Shown one piece after another: positions 6,758 through 13,787 of a stretch of 14,501 bases of DNA (within the stretch, counting starts at the first letter, position 1; the number at the start of each line of letters is the position of its first letter). This stretch comes from JAAZBI01 sp964461005 (lineage in GTDB: Bacteria > Bacillota_I > Bacilli_A > RF39 > UBA660). The position numbers and the translations under genes are program-made. The stretch is from NCBI GenBank assembly GCA_964461005.1, contig CAYWQQ010000016.1:1-14501 (forward strand), given 5' to 3'. Below the pieces are notes generated by a model that was given only the letters and a program-made list of their open reading frames with translations, was not told the DNA's origin and ran no database searches.

Positions 6758-6886
6758 TTATTTAGACAATACTTTTCTGCCTTTTGTTCTTCTTGTATTT
6801 AAAATATTTCCTTCACCATTTTTTCTTGCAAAAAAACCGTGATTTTTTTTAGCCTTACTATTATTAGGTTGAAACGTTCTTTTCAT
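6758..6886 (-). CDS. rpmH: 50S ribosomal protein L34
   Basis: A 42-residue, highly basic ribosomal protein. The translation opens MKRTFQPNNSKAKKNHGF and closes RRTKGRKVLSK, matching the canonical L34 pattern (MKRT.QP......HGF........RR.KGRK.LS). Two residues shorter than the common 44. A strong GGGAGGTG Shine-Dalgarno lies 5-6 nt upstream of the ATG. It is transcribed away from oriC from a consensus promoter (6911-6939), the usual position of rpmH next to dnaA. Confidence 0.96.
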   Translation of the reverse strand: MKRTFQPNNSKAKKNHGFFARKNGEGNILNTRRTKGRKVLSK

Positions 6887-6910
6887 ATTACACCTCCCAC
6901 GTTCATTAAC

Positions 6911-6939
6911 ATTATAAGAAAAGCAGGCTTAAATGTCAA
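6911..6939 (-). promoter_or_regulatory. Consensus sigma-70/sigma-A promoter of rpmH
   Basis: Minus strand TTGACA (6934-6939), 17-nt spacer, TATAAT (6911-6916): exact consensus hexamers at the optimal spacing. Predicted start is near 6904, giving an 18-nt leader with the strong Shine-Dalgarno. Serves rpmH-rnpA-yidC-jag. A DnaA-box-like 9-mer sits just upstream (6947-6955). Confidence 0.92.
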
Positions 6940-7141
6940 TTAAAGTTGTGAACAATTATATGTTTATATTATGTTCATTTTTATTTTAATTATATAAATT
7001 TTGTTGATAACTTTCAAAAACATTATAATTTAGTCTTTTTATTGTTCATAACTATGTTCATAACTATGTTTTTTATATTTTTTGTTTTATTTATTTAAAA
7101 AATAAGTTAAAATAGTAATACAAATTAAAGAAGGTGTAGTT
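6940..7141. other. oriC, dnaA-upstream part (DnaA-box-like cluster and dnaA promoter region)
   Basis: Noncoding, extremely AT-rich DNA between divergent rpmH and dnaA. DnaA-box-like 9-mers, compared with TGTGGATAA/TTATCCACA: TGTTGATAA at 7002-7010 (one mismatch), TGTTCATAA at 7043-7051 and 7055-7063 (two mismatches each), and TGTGAACAA at 6947-6955 (two mismatches). TGTTCATTT at 6972-6980 is a weaker relative. The dnaA Shine-Dalgarno GAAGGTG is at 7130-7136. A candidate dnaA -10 is TAAAAT at 7108-7113 with a poor TTTTAT at -35. The location and strand switch support oriC; the box assignments are inference. Confidence 0.75.
7043..7066. repeat. Perfect 12-bp tandem duplication with DnaA-box-like core
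   Basis: TGTTCATAACTA occurs twice head to tail (7043-7054, 7055-7066), and the next four bases (TGTT) begin a third copy. Each unit carries the DnaA-box-like TGTTCATAA in the same orientation. Spacing of 12 bp puts the two boxes slightly more than one helical turn apart. Confidence 0.9.
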
Positions 7142-8497
7142 ATGGAAAAAGAAAATATCTGGACACTATTTTTAAACAATGTTAGAAGCAAAATAACTTC
7201 TCTTCCTTTTGAAACTTGGTTTAAAGGAACAAAATTATATGATTTATCTAATGGAAAAGCTAAAATAATAGTTCCAATGCATGTTCATAAAAAACATTTA
7301 ATTGATAATTATTTAGAATTAATTAAAGAAAGTTTTAATGAAGTAACGGGAACTAATTTCGATTTTGAATTTATTTTAGAAGAGGAATTAACTTTAAAAA
7401 AGAAAAATAATGAGAACTTAAATATTGGTGTTCCATTTAATGATCCTATCCAAGCAAATTTAAATCCTAACTATACTTTTGATACCTTTATTGTAGGAGA
7501 AAGTAACTTTTTTGCACAAGCAGCAGCCGTTTCAGTAGCAGAAAATCCTGGCAAAGCTTATAATCCCTTATTTATTTATGGGAATAGTGGCTTAGGTAAA
7601 ACTCATTTAATGCATGCTGTTGGAAATTATATTGTTAAAAATTCAAATAAAAAGGTTTTATATGTAACGAGTGAAAAATTTGTTTCTGATTTTTTAAATT
7701 TAACTAAAAGAGATGCAAATGGTACTAATTATGATTATATTGATTTTTTTAAAGATAAATATAGAAATATAGATGTCTTAATTATAGATGATATACAACT
7801 ATTAAGTGGTGCTCCCGCTTCACAACAAGAGTTTTTTCATACTTTCAATGAATTATATGATGATAGTAAACAAATAATTATTTCTTCTGATCGTTCTCCT
7901 GATGATTTAAAACTATTAGAAGATCGTTTAATTACTAGATTTAATTGGGGTTTAAAAGTTAATATTTATCCTCCTGATTATGAATTGAGAATGGATATTT
8001 TAAAAAAGAAAATTTGTAATAAAGATATGGCTAAACCTTTAAAAAATGAGGTTTTAGAATATATATCTAATAATTTTCAAGCTGATATTAGACAATTAGA
8101 AGGAGCTTTAACTAGATTATATGCTTATGCTACGATGTTTAATGTTAAAGAAATTAATTTAGAGGTTGCTATTGAAGCATTAAAGGAATATATAAATAAA
8201 TCTATTTCTTCAAAAAATGATTTAAATAGAATTCAAAAAATAGTAGCTGAATATTATAAAGTTCGTTTAGATGATTTGAAATCAGCAAAAAGAAATGGAA
8301 ACATAATTTTTCCAAGACAAGTTGCAATGTATTTATGTAGACAATTAACAGATGATTCATACATAAAAATAGGAATGGAATTTGGAGGAAAAAATCATTC
8401 TACAATAATTCATGCCTGTGACAAAATCGAAAAAGAATTAAAAATAAATAAAGAATTAAAAATAGTCATTGATAAATTAATTAAACAAATTAAATAA
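7142..8497 (+). CDS. dnaA: Chromosomal replication initiator DnaA
   Basis: Replication initiator ATPase, 451 residues, normal length. Domain I is about 1-85 (WTLFLNNVRSKIT...FETWF), a short linker follows, and domain III, the AAA+ core, begins at about 110. Walker A GNSGLGKT is at 147-154, Walker B VLIIDDIQLL at 212-221, and the RLITRFNWGL region (262-271) carries the arginine finger and sensor elements. Domain IV (about 355-451) has the HTH and signature FGGKNHSTIIHACDKIE (414-430). Arg384 aligns with E. coli Arg399, but the E. coli DHT triad is NHS here (Asn418, His419, Ser420). ATG 7142 follows GAAGGTG by 5-6 nt. Box-like sites on both sides suggest autoregulation, as in other bacteria. 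Confidence 0.98.
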   Translation: MEKENIWTLFLNNVRSKITSLPFETWFKGTKLYDLSNGKAKIIVPMHVHKKHLIDNYLELIKESFNEVTGTNFDFEFILEEELTLKKKNNENLNIGVPFNDPIQANLNPNYTFDTFIVGESNFFAQAAAVSVAENPGKAYNPLFIYGNSGLGKTHLMHAVGNYIVKNSNKKVLYVTSEKFVSDFLNLTKRDANGTNYDYIDFFKDKYRNIDVLIIDDIQLLSGAPASQQEFFHTFNELYDDSKQIIISSDRSPDDLKLLEDRLITRFNWGLKVNIYPPDYELRMDILKKKICNKDMAKPLKNEVLEYISNNFQADIRQLEGALTRLYAYATMFNVKEINLEVAIEALKEYINKSISSKNDLNRIQKIVAEYYKVRLDDLKSAKRNGNIIFPRQVAMYLCRQLTDDSYIKIGMEFGGKNHSTIIHACDKIEKELKINKELKIVIDKLIKQIK

Positions 8498-8625
8498 CAT
8501 TATTATCAACAAGATTATGATATAATGAATGTATATATTATATTATAAAAAAGAGTTGTCAACATAAAAAACAGTAATAATAATAAAAATTTTTATAAAA
8601 TAAAATATAAAAAGGAGAAATTTAA
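8498..8625. other. oriC, dnaA-dnaN intergenic part (DnaA-box-like sites and AT-rich unwinding candidate)
   Basis: Holds TTATCAACA at 8503-8511 (one mismatch to TTATCCACA) and TTGTCAACA at 8556-8564 (two mismatches). Between them lies a nearly pure A/T stretch (about 8520-8550) that is a reasonable duplex-unwinding candidate. In Bacillus the unwinding element is also between dnaA and dnaN. No terminator follows dnaA, so dnaN may be partly read through. AAGGAG at 8612-8617 precedes dnaN. Confidence 0.6.
8518..8526 (+). promoter_or_regulatory. Extended -10 promoter for dnaN
   Basis: TGA-TATAAT is an exact extended -10 (TG at 8518-8519, TATAAT at 8521-8526). No good -35 lies at 17 bp (CATTAT at 8498-8503). 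The DnaA-box-like TTATCAACA (8503-8511) occupies the spacer, so DnaA binding could repress it. Leader to dnaN would be about 95 nt. Confidence 0.5.
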
Positions 8626-9738
8626 ATGAAATTTATTATTAAAAAAAATATATTACTAAATCAATTAAATTATGTTTCTAAAGCTATATCTACAAAAAAT
8701 ATAATTCCTGTTTTAAGTGGAATAAAATTTGATTTAACTAAAAAAGGTTTAATTTTAGAAGCAAGTGATGAAAATATTATTATTAATACTTTATTACCTA
8801 AAGATAAAATAGAATCTATTTTAGAAGAAGGAAAAATAATAATTCCAGGTAAATATATTTTAGAAATAATTAGAAAAATACCTAATGAATTAATTAATTT
8901 AGAAACAGATGGGCAAAAAATTCTTTTAACTACAGAATCTTCTGAATATACTTTAAATGGTATGAATTATGAAGATTTTCCTATATATAATTTTGAATTT
9001 AATAAAGATCCAATCTTATTAGATGCAAAAACAATAGAAAACATTGTAAATCAAGTAGCTTTTTCTACTTCTTTACAAGAATCAAGACCAATTTTAACTG
9101 GTATTAATTTTAAATTAGAAAAAGAAAAAATAGAAATTACTGCCACTGATTCTTATCGTTTATCTAAAAAAACAGTTAAATTAAATAGTAAATTAAGTGA
9201 AATATATGATTTTGTTTTCCCTAAAAATTCTTTATTAGAACTTGTTAAAATAATAGATACAAAGAAAGAAATAGAAACGCATGTTTTTAATAATAAAATA
9301 ATATTTAAATTTGATAATATTATATTTCAATCTAAACTTTTAGTAGGAACTTTTCCTAATGTTAATTCATTAATACCTACTGAAACACCGATTGAAATAA
9401 AAGCAAATTTAGACGATTTATATAATTTAATTGATCGTACTTCTTTATTAAGTGATTCAGAAAAAAATATTATTCAATTAGAAATAAATAATAATGAATT
9501 AATAACTACTTGTGAAACAATTCAAATTGGAAAAGTTGAAGAAAGACTATTAATAGAAAACATAACTAATAAGAATTTAAAAATATCATTTAATGCTAAA
9601 TATATGTTAGAAGCATTAAAAAGTTTTGAAAATAAAACAATTATAATTAAATTTGTTAGTGAAATTAAACAATTTATTATTCAAGAGGAAAATAAAGAAG
9701 ATTTAATTCAATTAATTGTGCCTGTTAGAACATACTAA
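8626..9738 (+). CDS. dnaN: DNA polymerase III subunit beta (sliding clamp)
   Basis: Ring-shaped dimeric processivity clamp that tethers polymerase III to DNA. The 370-residue product has the length of the family and three repeated clamp domains (about 1-120, 125-245, 250-370). Diagnostic stretches are the start MKFIIKKNILLNQLNYVSKA with IPVLSGI after it, FSTSLQESRPILTGI in the second domain, and the C-terminus LIVPVRTY, the near-invariant end of the clamp that forms the protein-binding pocket. AAGGAG lies 8 nt before the ATG. It follows dnaA as in most bacteria, is followed by a strong terminator and is not followed by recF. Confidence 0.97.
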   Translation: MKFIIKKNILLNQLNYVSKAISTKNIIPVLSGIKFDLTKKGLILEASDENIIINTLLPKDKIESILEEGKIIIPGKYILEIIRKIPNELINLETDGQKILLTTESSEYTLNGMNYEDFPIYNFEFNKDPILLDAKTIENIVNQVAFSTSLQESRPILTGINFKLEKEKIEITATDSYRLSKKTVKLNSKLSEIYDFVFPKNSLLELVKIIDTKKEIETHVFNNKIIFKFDNIIFQSKLLVGTFPNVNSLIPTETPIEIKANLDDLYNLIDRTSLLSDSEKNIIQLEINNNELITTCETIQIGKVEERLLIENITNKNLKISFNAKYMLEALKSFENKTIIIKFVSEIKQFIIQEENKEDLIQLIVPVRTY

Positions 9739-9748
9739 CAGGTTTTTT
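9721..9748 (+). terminator. Strong intrinsic terminator of dnaN
   Basis: CCTGTTAG (9721-9728) pairs perfectly with CTAACAGG (9735-9742) across a 6-nt loop, then six T (9743-9748). The stem begins within the last codons and its 3' arm contains the dnaN stop codon (9736-9738), so the ribosome could affect folding. Confidence 0.92.
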
Positions 9749-9749
9749 A

Positions 9750-9778
9750 TTGACTATTGTTCTTTATAAAGTTATTAT
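9750..9778 (+). promoter_or_regulatory. Sigma-A type promoter of the pilin-like gene
   Basis: TTGACT (9750-9755), 17-nt spacer, TATTAT (9773-9778): five of six matches in each hexamer at optimal spacing. Lies directly after the dnaN terminator, so the pilin-like gene is an independent unit. Predicted start is near 9785, leader under 20 nt. Confidence 0.75.
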
Positions 9779-9803
9779 TAAATAAAGAATAAAGGTGAAA
9801 AAA

Positions 9804-11168
9804 ATGAAAAAAAAGGGATTTACTTTAGTTGAAGTATTAGCAGTTATTATTATTTTAAATATCCTTTTAATTATTGGAGTTATTGGTACTTTTTCTATTA
9901 TTAAAAAGGGAAAAGAAAATAGTTATAAAACTTTAATTACTTCTGTTTTAAACAGTACAAAATTATATATTTCTGATAATAATAATATAGAAGAAGAGTT
10001 AGATTTGAATGGTTATTATATTATAACTTTAAATGATTTAGTTTCTAATAAAATAATCAAGGGAAAATTAATTGATCCTAGAACTGATGAGCAAATAGCC
10101 TTGACTAAAAAAATAGTAATCACAAAACAAAATGACTTATCACTAAATATATGCTATGAAGATGTCGATTGCTATGTGCCTGAATTATTAGTTGATAAAT
10201 TAGAACAAGGAATAGTTGTTAATGGAGAAGGTTTATATCAAGAATTAGATAATAATAACAATCAAGTTAGTTATTATAAGGGTAGTAATCCTAATAATTA
10301 TCTTATTATTAATGATAATTATTATAGAATTGTTAAAATTAATTTAGATAAATCAATTAAATTGGTATTTGAAGGTAAAAAACAAGGAACCGTTTTAATA
10401 AATAATGGTAAAATAGAATTTCAACCATTTAATAGCACAATAAATAATAATTTTAATGATTCTGATTTAAAACTATATTTACAAACTTGGTTTGATAATA
10501 ATATTTCTGATGAAAACAAAAAATTTATAACAATAAATGAAGAAAACTTTTCAAATTCTGCGGTAGCATATCAATTAAATCAAACAAAATCAGCATTGAA
10601 AAATGCGGAAATATTTAATATAAATAATATAAAAGTTGGTTTATTAAGTGGATATGAATACTTAAATGCTAGTTTAGATTTAAATTGTATAAACATATCT
10701 AATTGTTCTAATCAAAATTATTTAACTAAAAATTATGATTATTTTTTAATGATTAAAGATAATAGTACTTTGATATGGAAATTTAACTTAGATAAATTAG
10801 AAGTTGTTTCTGTCTTAAACGAGTCTAATATTAGACCAGTCGTTAATTTAAAAAACAATGTTTTAGTTGGTGGTGGAAATGGAACGTTTTTGGATCCTTA
10901 TGTAATTAAAAATTTAGGAATTAAAGATCAAGAAAAACCAACCTTAAATTTAATAGGAGATTCTGAAATAGATTTAATTCAAAACACTTCATATGTTGAA
11001 TTAGGAGCCACAGCAACGGATAATATTGATGGAGATATTTCTGATAAAATTATTATCATTGAAAATATTAACATTAGTGTTTTAGGAACTTATTTTGTTG
11101 AATATTCGGTCAGTGATTCTTCTGGAAATAAAAAAATAGTTACTAGAAAAATTAATGTTATAGAATAA
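9804..11168 (+). CDS. Pilin-like surface protein with N-methylation motif and C-terminal Ig-like (DUF5011) domain
   Basis: A 454-residue protein with a type IV prepilin leader: MKKKG then FTLVEVLAVI, cleavable by a prepilin peptidase after Gly5, leaving Phe1 and Glu5, followed by a hydrophobic helix (about 6-29). The rest is probably outside the cell. The middle (about 130-370) contains a pattern common in secreted Firmicute proteins, ending RPVVNLKNNVLVGGGNGTFLDPY; I cannot assign a function. Cysteine pairs Cys117/Cys123 and Cys295/Cys301 could form disulfides. Residues 376-453 match a bacterial Ig-like DUF5011 repeat (GDSEIDL..., TATDNIDGDIS, GTYFVEYSVSDSSGNK). ATG 9804 with AAAGGTGA upstream is preferred over GTG 9795, which lies within that Shine-Dalgarno. 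No other pilus gene is in the window. It could be a true pseudopilin or a pilin-anchored adhesin. Confidence 0.8.
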   Translation: MKKKGFTLVEVLAVIIILNILLIIGVIGTFSIIKKGKENSYKTLITSVLNSTKLYISDNNNIEEELDLNGYYIITLNDLVSNKIIKGKLIDPRTDEQIALTKKIVITKQNDLSLNICYEDVDCYVPELLVDKLEQGIVVNGEGLYQELDNNNNQVSYYKGSNPNNYLIINDNYYRIVKINLDKSIKLVFEGKKQGTVLINNGKIEFQPFNSTINNNFNDSDLKLYLQTWFDNNISDENKKFITINEENFSNSAVAYQLNQTKSALKNAEIFNINNIKVGLLSGYEYLNASLDLNCINISNCSNQNYLTKNYDYFLMIKDNSTLIWKFNLDKLEVVSVLNESNIRPVVNLKNNVLVGGGNGTFLDPYVIKNLGIKDQEKPTLNLIGDSEIDLIQNTSYVELGATATDNIDGDISDKIIIIENINISVLGTYFVEYSVSDSSGNKKIVTRKINVIE

Positions 11169-11186
11169 AAGGCTAATGCCTTTTTT
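11167..11186 (+). terminator. Terminator of the pilin-like gene
   Basis: AAAAGGC (11167-11173), TAAT loop, GCCTTTT (11178-11184), continuing into six T in total (11181-11186). It starts inside the stop codon, the gene being closed at 11166-11168. Confidence 0.85.
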
Positions 11187-11203
11187 ATTTTGAAAAAATA
11201 TTA

Positions 11204-11209
11204 TATAAT
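11204..11209 (+). promoter_or_regulatory. Possible -10 of mnmG promoter
   Basis: Exact TATAAT, 28 nt before the mnmG start. The 17-bp position upstream holds only the T-run of the preceding terminator (11181-11186), so the -35 is weak. With the pilin-like gene terminated just upstream, some promoter is expected here. In DNA this AT-rich, the hexamer alone is weak evidence. Confidence 0.4.
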
Positions 11210-11236
11210 TAAGAAAGTTTAAAGAAGGTGAAGTAG

Positions 11237-13048
11237 ATGAAATATGATGTAATTGTAGTTGGTGGTGGACACGCAGGATGTGAAGCAGCATATGCTTGCG
11301 CAAAATTAAATCATTCTACTTTATTAATAACGGGTAATTTAAATTTATTAGGAACAATGCCTTGTAATCCTTCAATTGGAGGTAGTGCAAAAGGAATTGT
11401 TGTTCGTGAAATTGATGCTTTAGGGGGAATAATGGGAATTATTGCAGATAAAGCTCAAATTCAAATGAAAATGTTAAATAGAGGAAAAGGACCAGCTGTT
11501 AGATCATTGCGTTCTCAAACAGATAAAATTGTATATTCAAAAGAAATGCTAAAGTTTTTAAAATCAGTTAAAAATTTAACAATAAAAGAAGATATGGTAG
11601 AAGATTTAATTATAGAAAACCAAAAAGTAAGAGGAGTCATTTTGAAAGACTCATCAGAAATATATTCAGAAGCAGTTGTTTTAACGACAGGAACCTTTTT
11701 AAATAGTTCTATAATGATAGGATCAGAAAGAACTCAAAGTGGTCCTGGAGGTGAAAAGCCATCTTTATATTTAAGTGAAAATTTAAAAAAAGCCGGATTA
11801 GAAATATTAAGATTAAAAACAGGAACCCCAGCAAGAATAAAGAGAGAAACTATTGATTTTAGTAAAGCACAAATAGAAAAAGGCGATGAAGAGTTATTGT
11901 CTTTTAGTCATGATATTAAACCAAATTATAAAATAGAAGATCAAGAACCTTGCTATTTAATATATACAACTAAAGAAACACACGAAATTATCAGAAATAA
12001 TATTCATCTTTCCAGTATGTATGGGGGATTAAAAGATATTAAAGGAGTAGGTCCAAGGTATTGCCCATCAATTGAAGACAAGATAACAAGATTTAGCGAT
12101 AAAGAACGTCACCAATTATTTTTAGAGCCAGAAAGTCGTTTTTATAATGATATATATTTACAGGGATTTTCTACCAGTATGCCAAAAGAAATTCAAGAAA
12201 AGATGATACATAGTTTACCTGGTTTAGAAAAAGCGGAGATATTAAAATATGCTTATGCTATAGAATACGATGCTATATATCCAAATCAATTAAAGCCTTC
12301 TTTAGAAACAAAAGTTGTTGAAAATTTATTTACTGCTGGTCAAATAAATGGAACTAGTGGTTATGAAGAAGCGGCTTGTCAAGGATTAATGGCAGGAATT
12401 AATGTTACATTAAAATTAAAAAAAGAAGAACCATTTATACTAAAAAGAAATGAAGCATATATTGGGGTTCTAATAGATGATTTAATAACAAAAGGGACTT
12501 CTGAACCATACCGTTTATTAACATCTAGAGCAGAATATAGATTGCTTTTAAGACATGATAATGCTGATTTGAGATTAAGAAAGTATGGATATAAATATGG
12601 TTTAATAATAGAAGAGCAATATACTGTTTTATTAAATAAAGAAAAGAAAATTAGTGAGATCATAGAAAAATTAAAAACAATTAAAATAAATCAAACAAAT
12701 TTATACAATTATTTAAAGAGACCAGAAATAAAGATTTTGGATTATTTAAATTTAATTGAAGAAGAAAATAAAGAAATATTAGAACAAGTAGAAATATATA
12801 TTAAATATGAAGGATATATAAATAAAACAAATAAAGAGGCTGAAAAGATGTTGAAAGATGAGATAAAGCTTATTCCTAACGATATTAATTATGAAAAAAT
12901 TATAAATCTTGCTAGTGAAGCCCGTGAAAAATTAAAAAAAATAAGGCCAATTTCTTTGGGGCAAGCAAGACGTATCAGTGGTGTTAACCCATCAGATATT
13001 TCGATTTTAACTGTATATTTAAGGAAGTATTATAATGAAACAAAATGA
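11237..13048 (+). CDS. mnmG: tRNA uridine 5-carboxymethylaminomethyl modification enzyme MnmG (GidA)
   Basis: FAD-dependent partner of MnmE; the complex adds carboxymethylaminomethyl (or aminomethyl) to U34 of tRNAs decoding two-fold boxes. The 603-residue product is a little shorter than the common 620-640. The N-terminal dinucleotide-binding motif VGGGHAGCEAA (8-18) binds FAD. The conserved redox-active cysteines are present: Cys43 in MPCNPSIGG and Cys276 in PRYCPSIEDKI. Further family stretches are GTPAR (196-200) and GYEEAACQG, with the C-terminal MnmE-interacting domain ending GQARRISGVNPSDIS. ATG 11237 has GAAGGTG upstream. It overlaps rsmG by 14 nt. The partner gene mnmE, often just upstream, is not here. 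Confidence 0.97.
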   Translation: MKYDVIVVGGGHAGCEAAYACAKLNHSTLLITGNLNLLGTMPCNPSIGGSAKGIVVREIDALGGIMGIIADKAQIQMKMLNRGKGPAVRSLRSQTDKIVYSKEMLKFLKSVKNLTIKEDMVEDLIIENQKVRGVILKDSSEIYSEAVVLTTGTFLNSSIMIGSERTQSGPGGEKPSLYLSENLKKAGLEILRLKTGTPARIKRETIDFSKAQIEKGDEELLSFSHDIKPNYKIEDQEPCYLIYTTKETHEIIRNNIHLSSMYGGLKDIKGVGPRYCPSIEDKITRFSDKERHQLFLEPESRFYNDIYLQGFSTSMPKEIQEKMIHSLPGLEKAEILKYAYAIEYDAIYPNQLKPSLETKVVENLFTAGQINGTSGYEEAACQGLMAGINVTLKLKKEEPFILKRNEAYIGVLIDDLITKGTSEPYRLLTSRAEYRLLLRHDNADLRLRKYGYKYGLIIEEQYTVLLNKEKKISEIIEKLKTIKINQTNLYNYLKRPEIKILDYLNLIEEENKEILEQVEIYIKYEGYINKTNKEAEKMLKDEIKLIPNDINYEKIINLASEAREKLKKIRPISLGQARRISGVNPSDISILTVYLRKYYNETK

Positions 13049-13739
13049 ATTTATAGAAGAAGTAAAAAAATTGGGGATAATTATTAATCAAGAGCAAATT
13101 AACAAATTAGATAGTTATTTTAAATTTTTAATACAAGAAAATAAAAAAATTAATTTAACAAATATTGTTGAAGAAAAGGAAGTATATTTAAAACATTTTT
13201 ATGACAGCTTAACTATTGTAAAAATAATAAATTTAAATGATATCAAAACCATTTGTGATGTTGGAAGTGGAGCTGGTTTTCCAGGAATAGTATTAAAAAT
13301 ATTTTTTCCACATCTAGAAATAGTATTAGTAGATAGTTTAAATAAAAGAGTAAAATTTTTAAATGAGTTGATCGAGTTATTAGAATTAAAAAATATAAAA
13401 GCAATTCACCAAAGAATGGAAGAATATTCTGTCAAAAAGAAAGAATATTTTGATTTAATAACAGCCCGCGCAGTAGCAAAAATAAATATATTGAATGAAA
13501 TATCGGTTTCGGCTTTAAAAATAAATGGGGTTATTATTTACTTTAAAAGTAATCTTGATTTAGAATTAAAAAATATAGATATCAATCTAAAAAAATTGGG
13601 ATTAAAATTAATTGAAAAACAAGAATTTAATTTGCCAATTGAAAACAGTTTAAGGTCACTTATCTGCTTTAAAAAAATCATTTCAACACCAGCTTGTTTT
13701 CCCAGAAATTTTAAAGAAATTAAAGATAAACCATTGTAA
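13035..13739 (+). CDS. rsmG: 16S rRNA (guanine527-N7)-methyltransferase RsmG
   Basis: SAM-dependent methyltransferase that makes m7G527 in the 16S rRNA decoding region (formerly GidB). The 234-residue product is normal length. Motifs: KINLTNI (38-44), LKHFYDSLT (52-60), the SAM-binding motif I loop CDVGSGAGFPG (74-84), VDSLNKRVKFL (acidic loop of motif II), and DLITARAVA. The C-terminal end TPACFPRNFKEIKDKPL corresponds to the usual 'P.R.G...K.PL' tail. Start ATG 13035 has AAGGAAG 7-9 nt upstream, inside mnmG; overlap suggests coupling, the classical mnmG-rsmG order. A 48-nt gap follows before the noc-type gene. Confidence 0.95.
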   Translation: MKQNEFIEEVKKLGIIINQEQINKLDSYFKFLIQENKKINLTNIVEEKEVYLKHFYDSLTIVKIINLNDIKTICDVGSGAGFPGIVLKIFFPHLEIVLVDSLNKRVKFLNELIELLELKNIKAIHQRMEEYSVKKKEYFDLITARAVAKINILNEISVSALKINGVIIYFKSNLDLELKNIDINLKKLGLKLIEKQEFNLPIENSLRSLICFKKIISTPACFPRNFKEIKDKPL

Positions 13740-13787
13740 AAATTAGTTTTTAATAGTACTATGTTTATAGAATATGGAGGGGTCCAA

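Noticed and set aside
6887..7141. Extra small gene between rpmH and dnaA
   Set aside because: No reading frame with a ribosome site; the stretch is explained by the rpmH promoter, box-like sites and dnaA leader.
8512..8560. DnaA-trio unwinding motif next to a DnaA-box-like site
   Set aside because: The repeating trinucleotide phase seen in Bacillus is not clear here; the tract is too AT-rich to tell a trio run from chance.
11082..11303. 73-codon minus-strand reading frame across the pilin-mnmG junction
   Set aside because: Antisense to the end of the pilin-like gene, its terminator and the mnmG start; His-rich start looks like reverse-strand noise, and no ribosome site was seen.
12379..12663. 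94-codon minus-strand reading frame inside mnmG
   Set aside because: Antisense to a conserved part of mnmG with no family resemblance.
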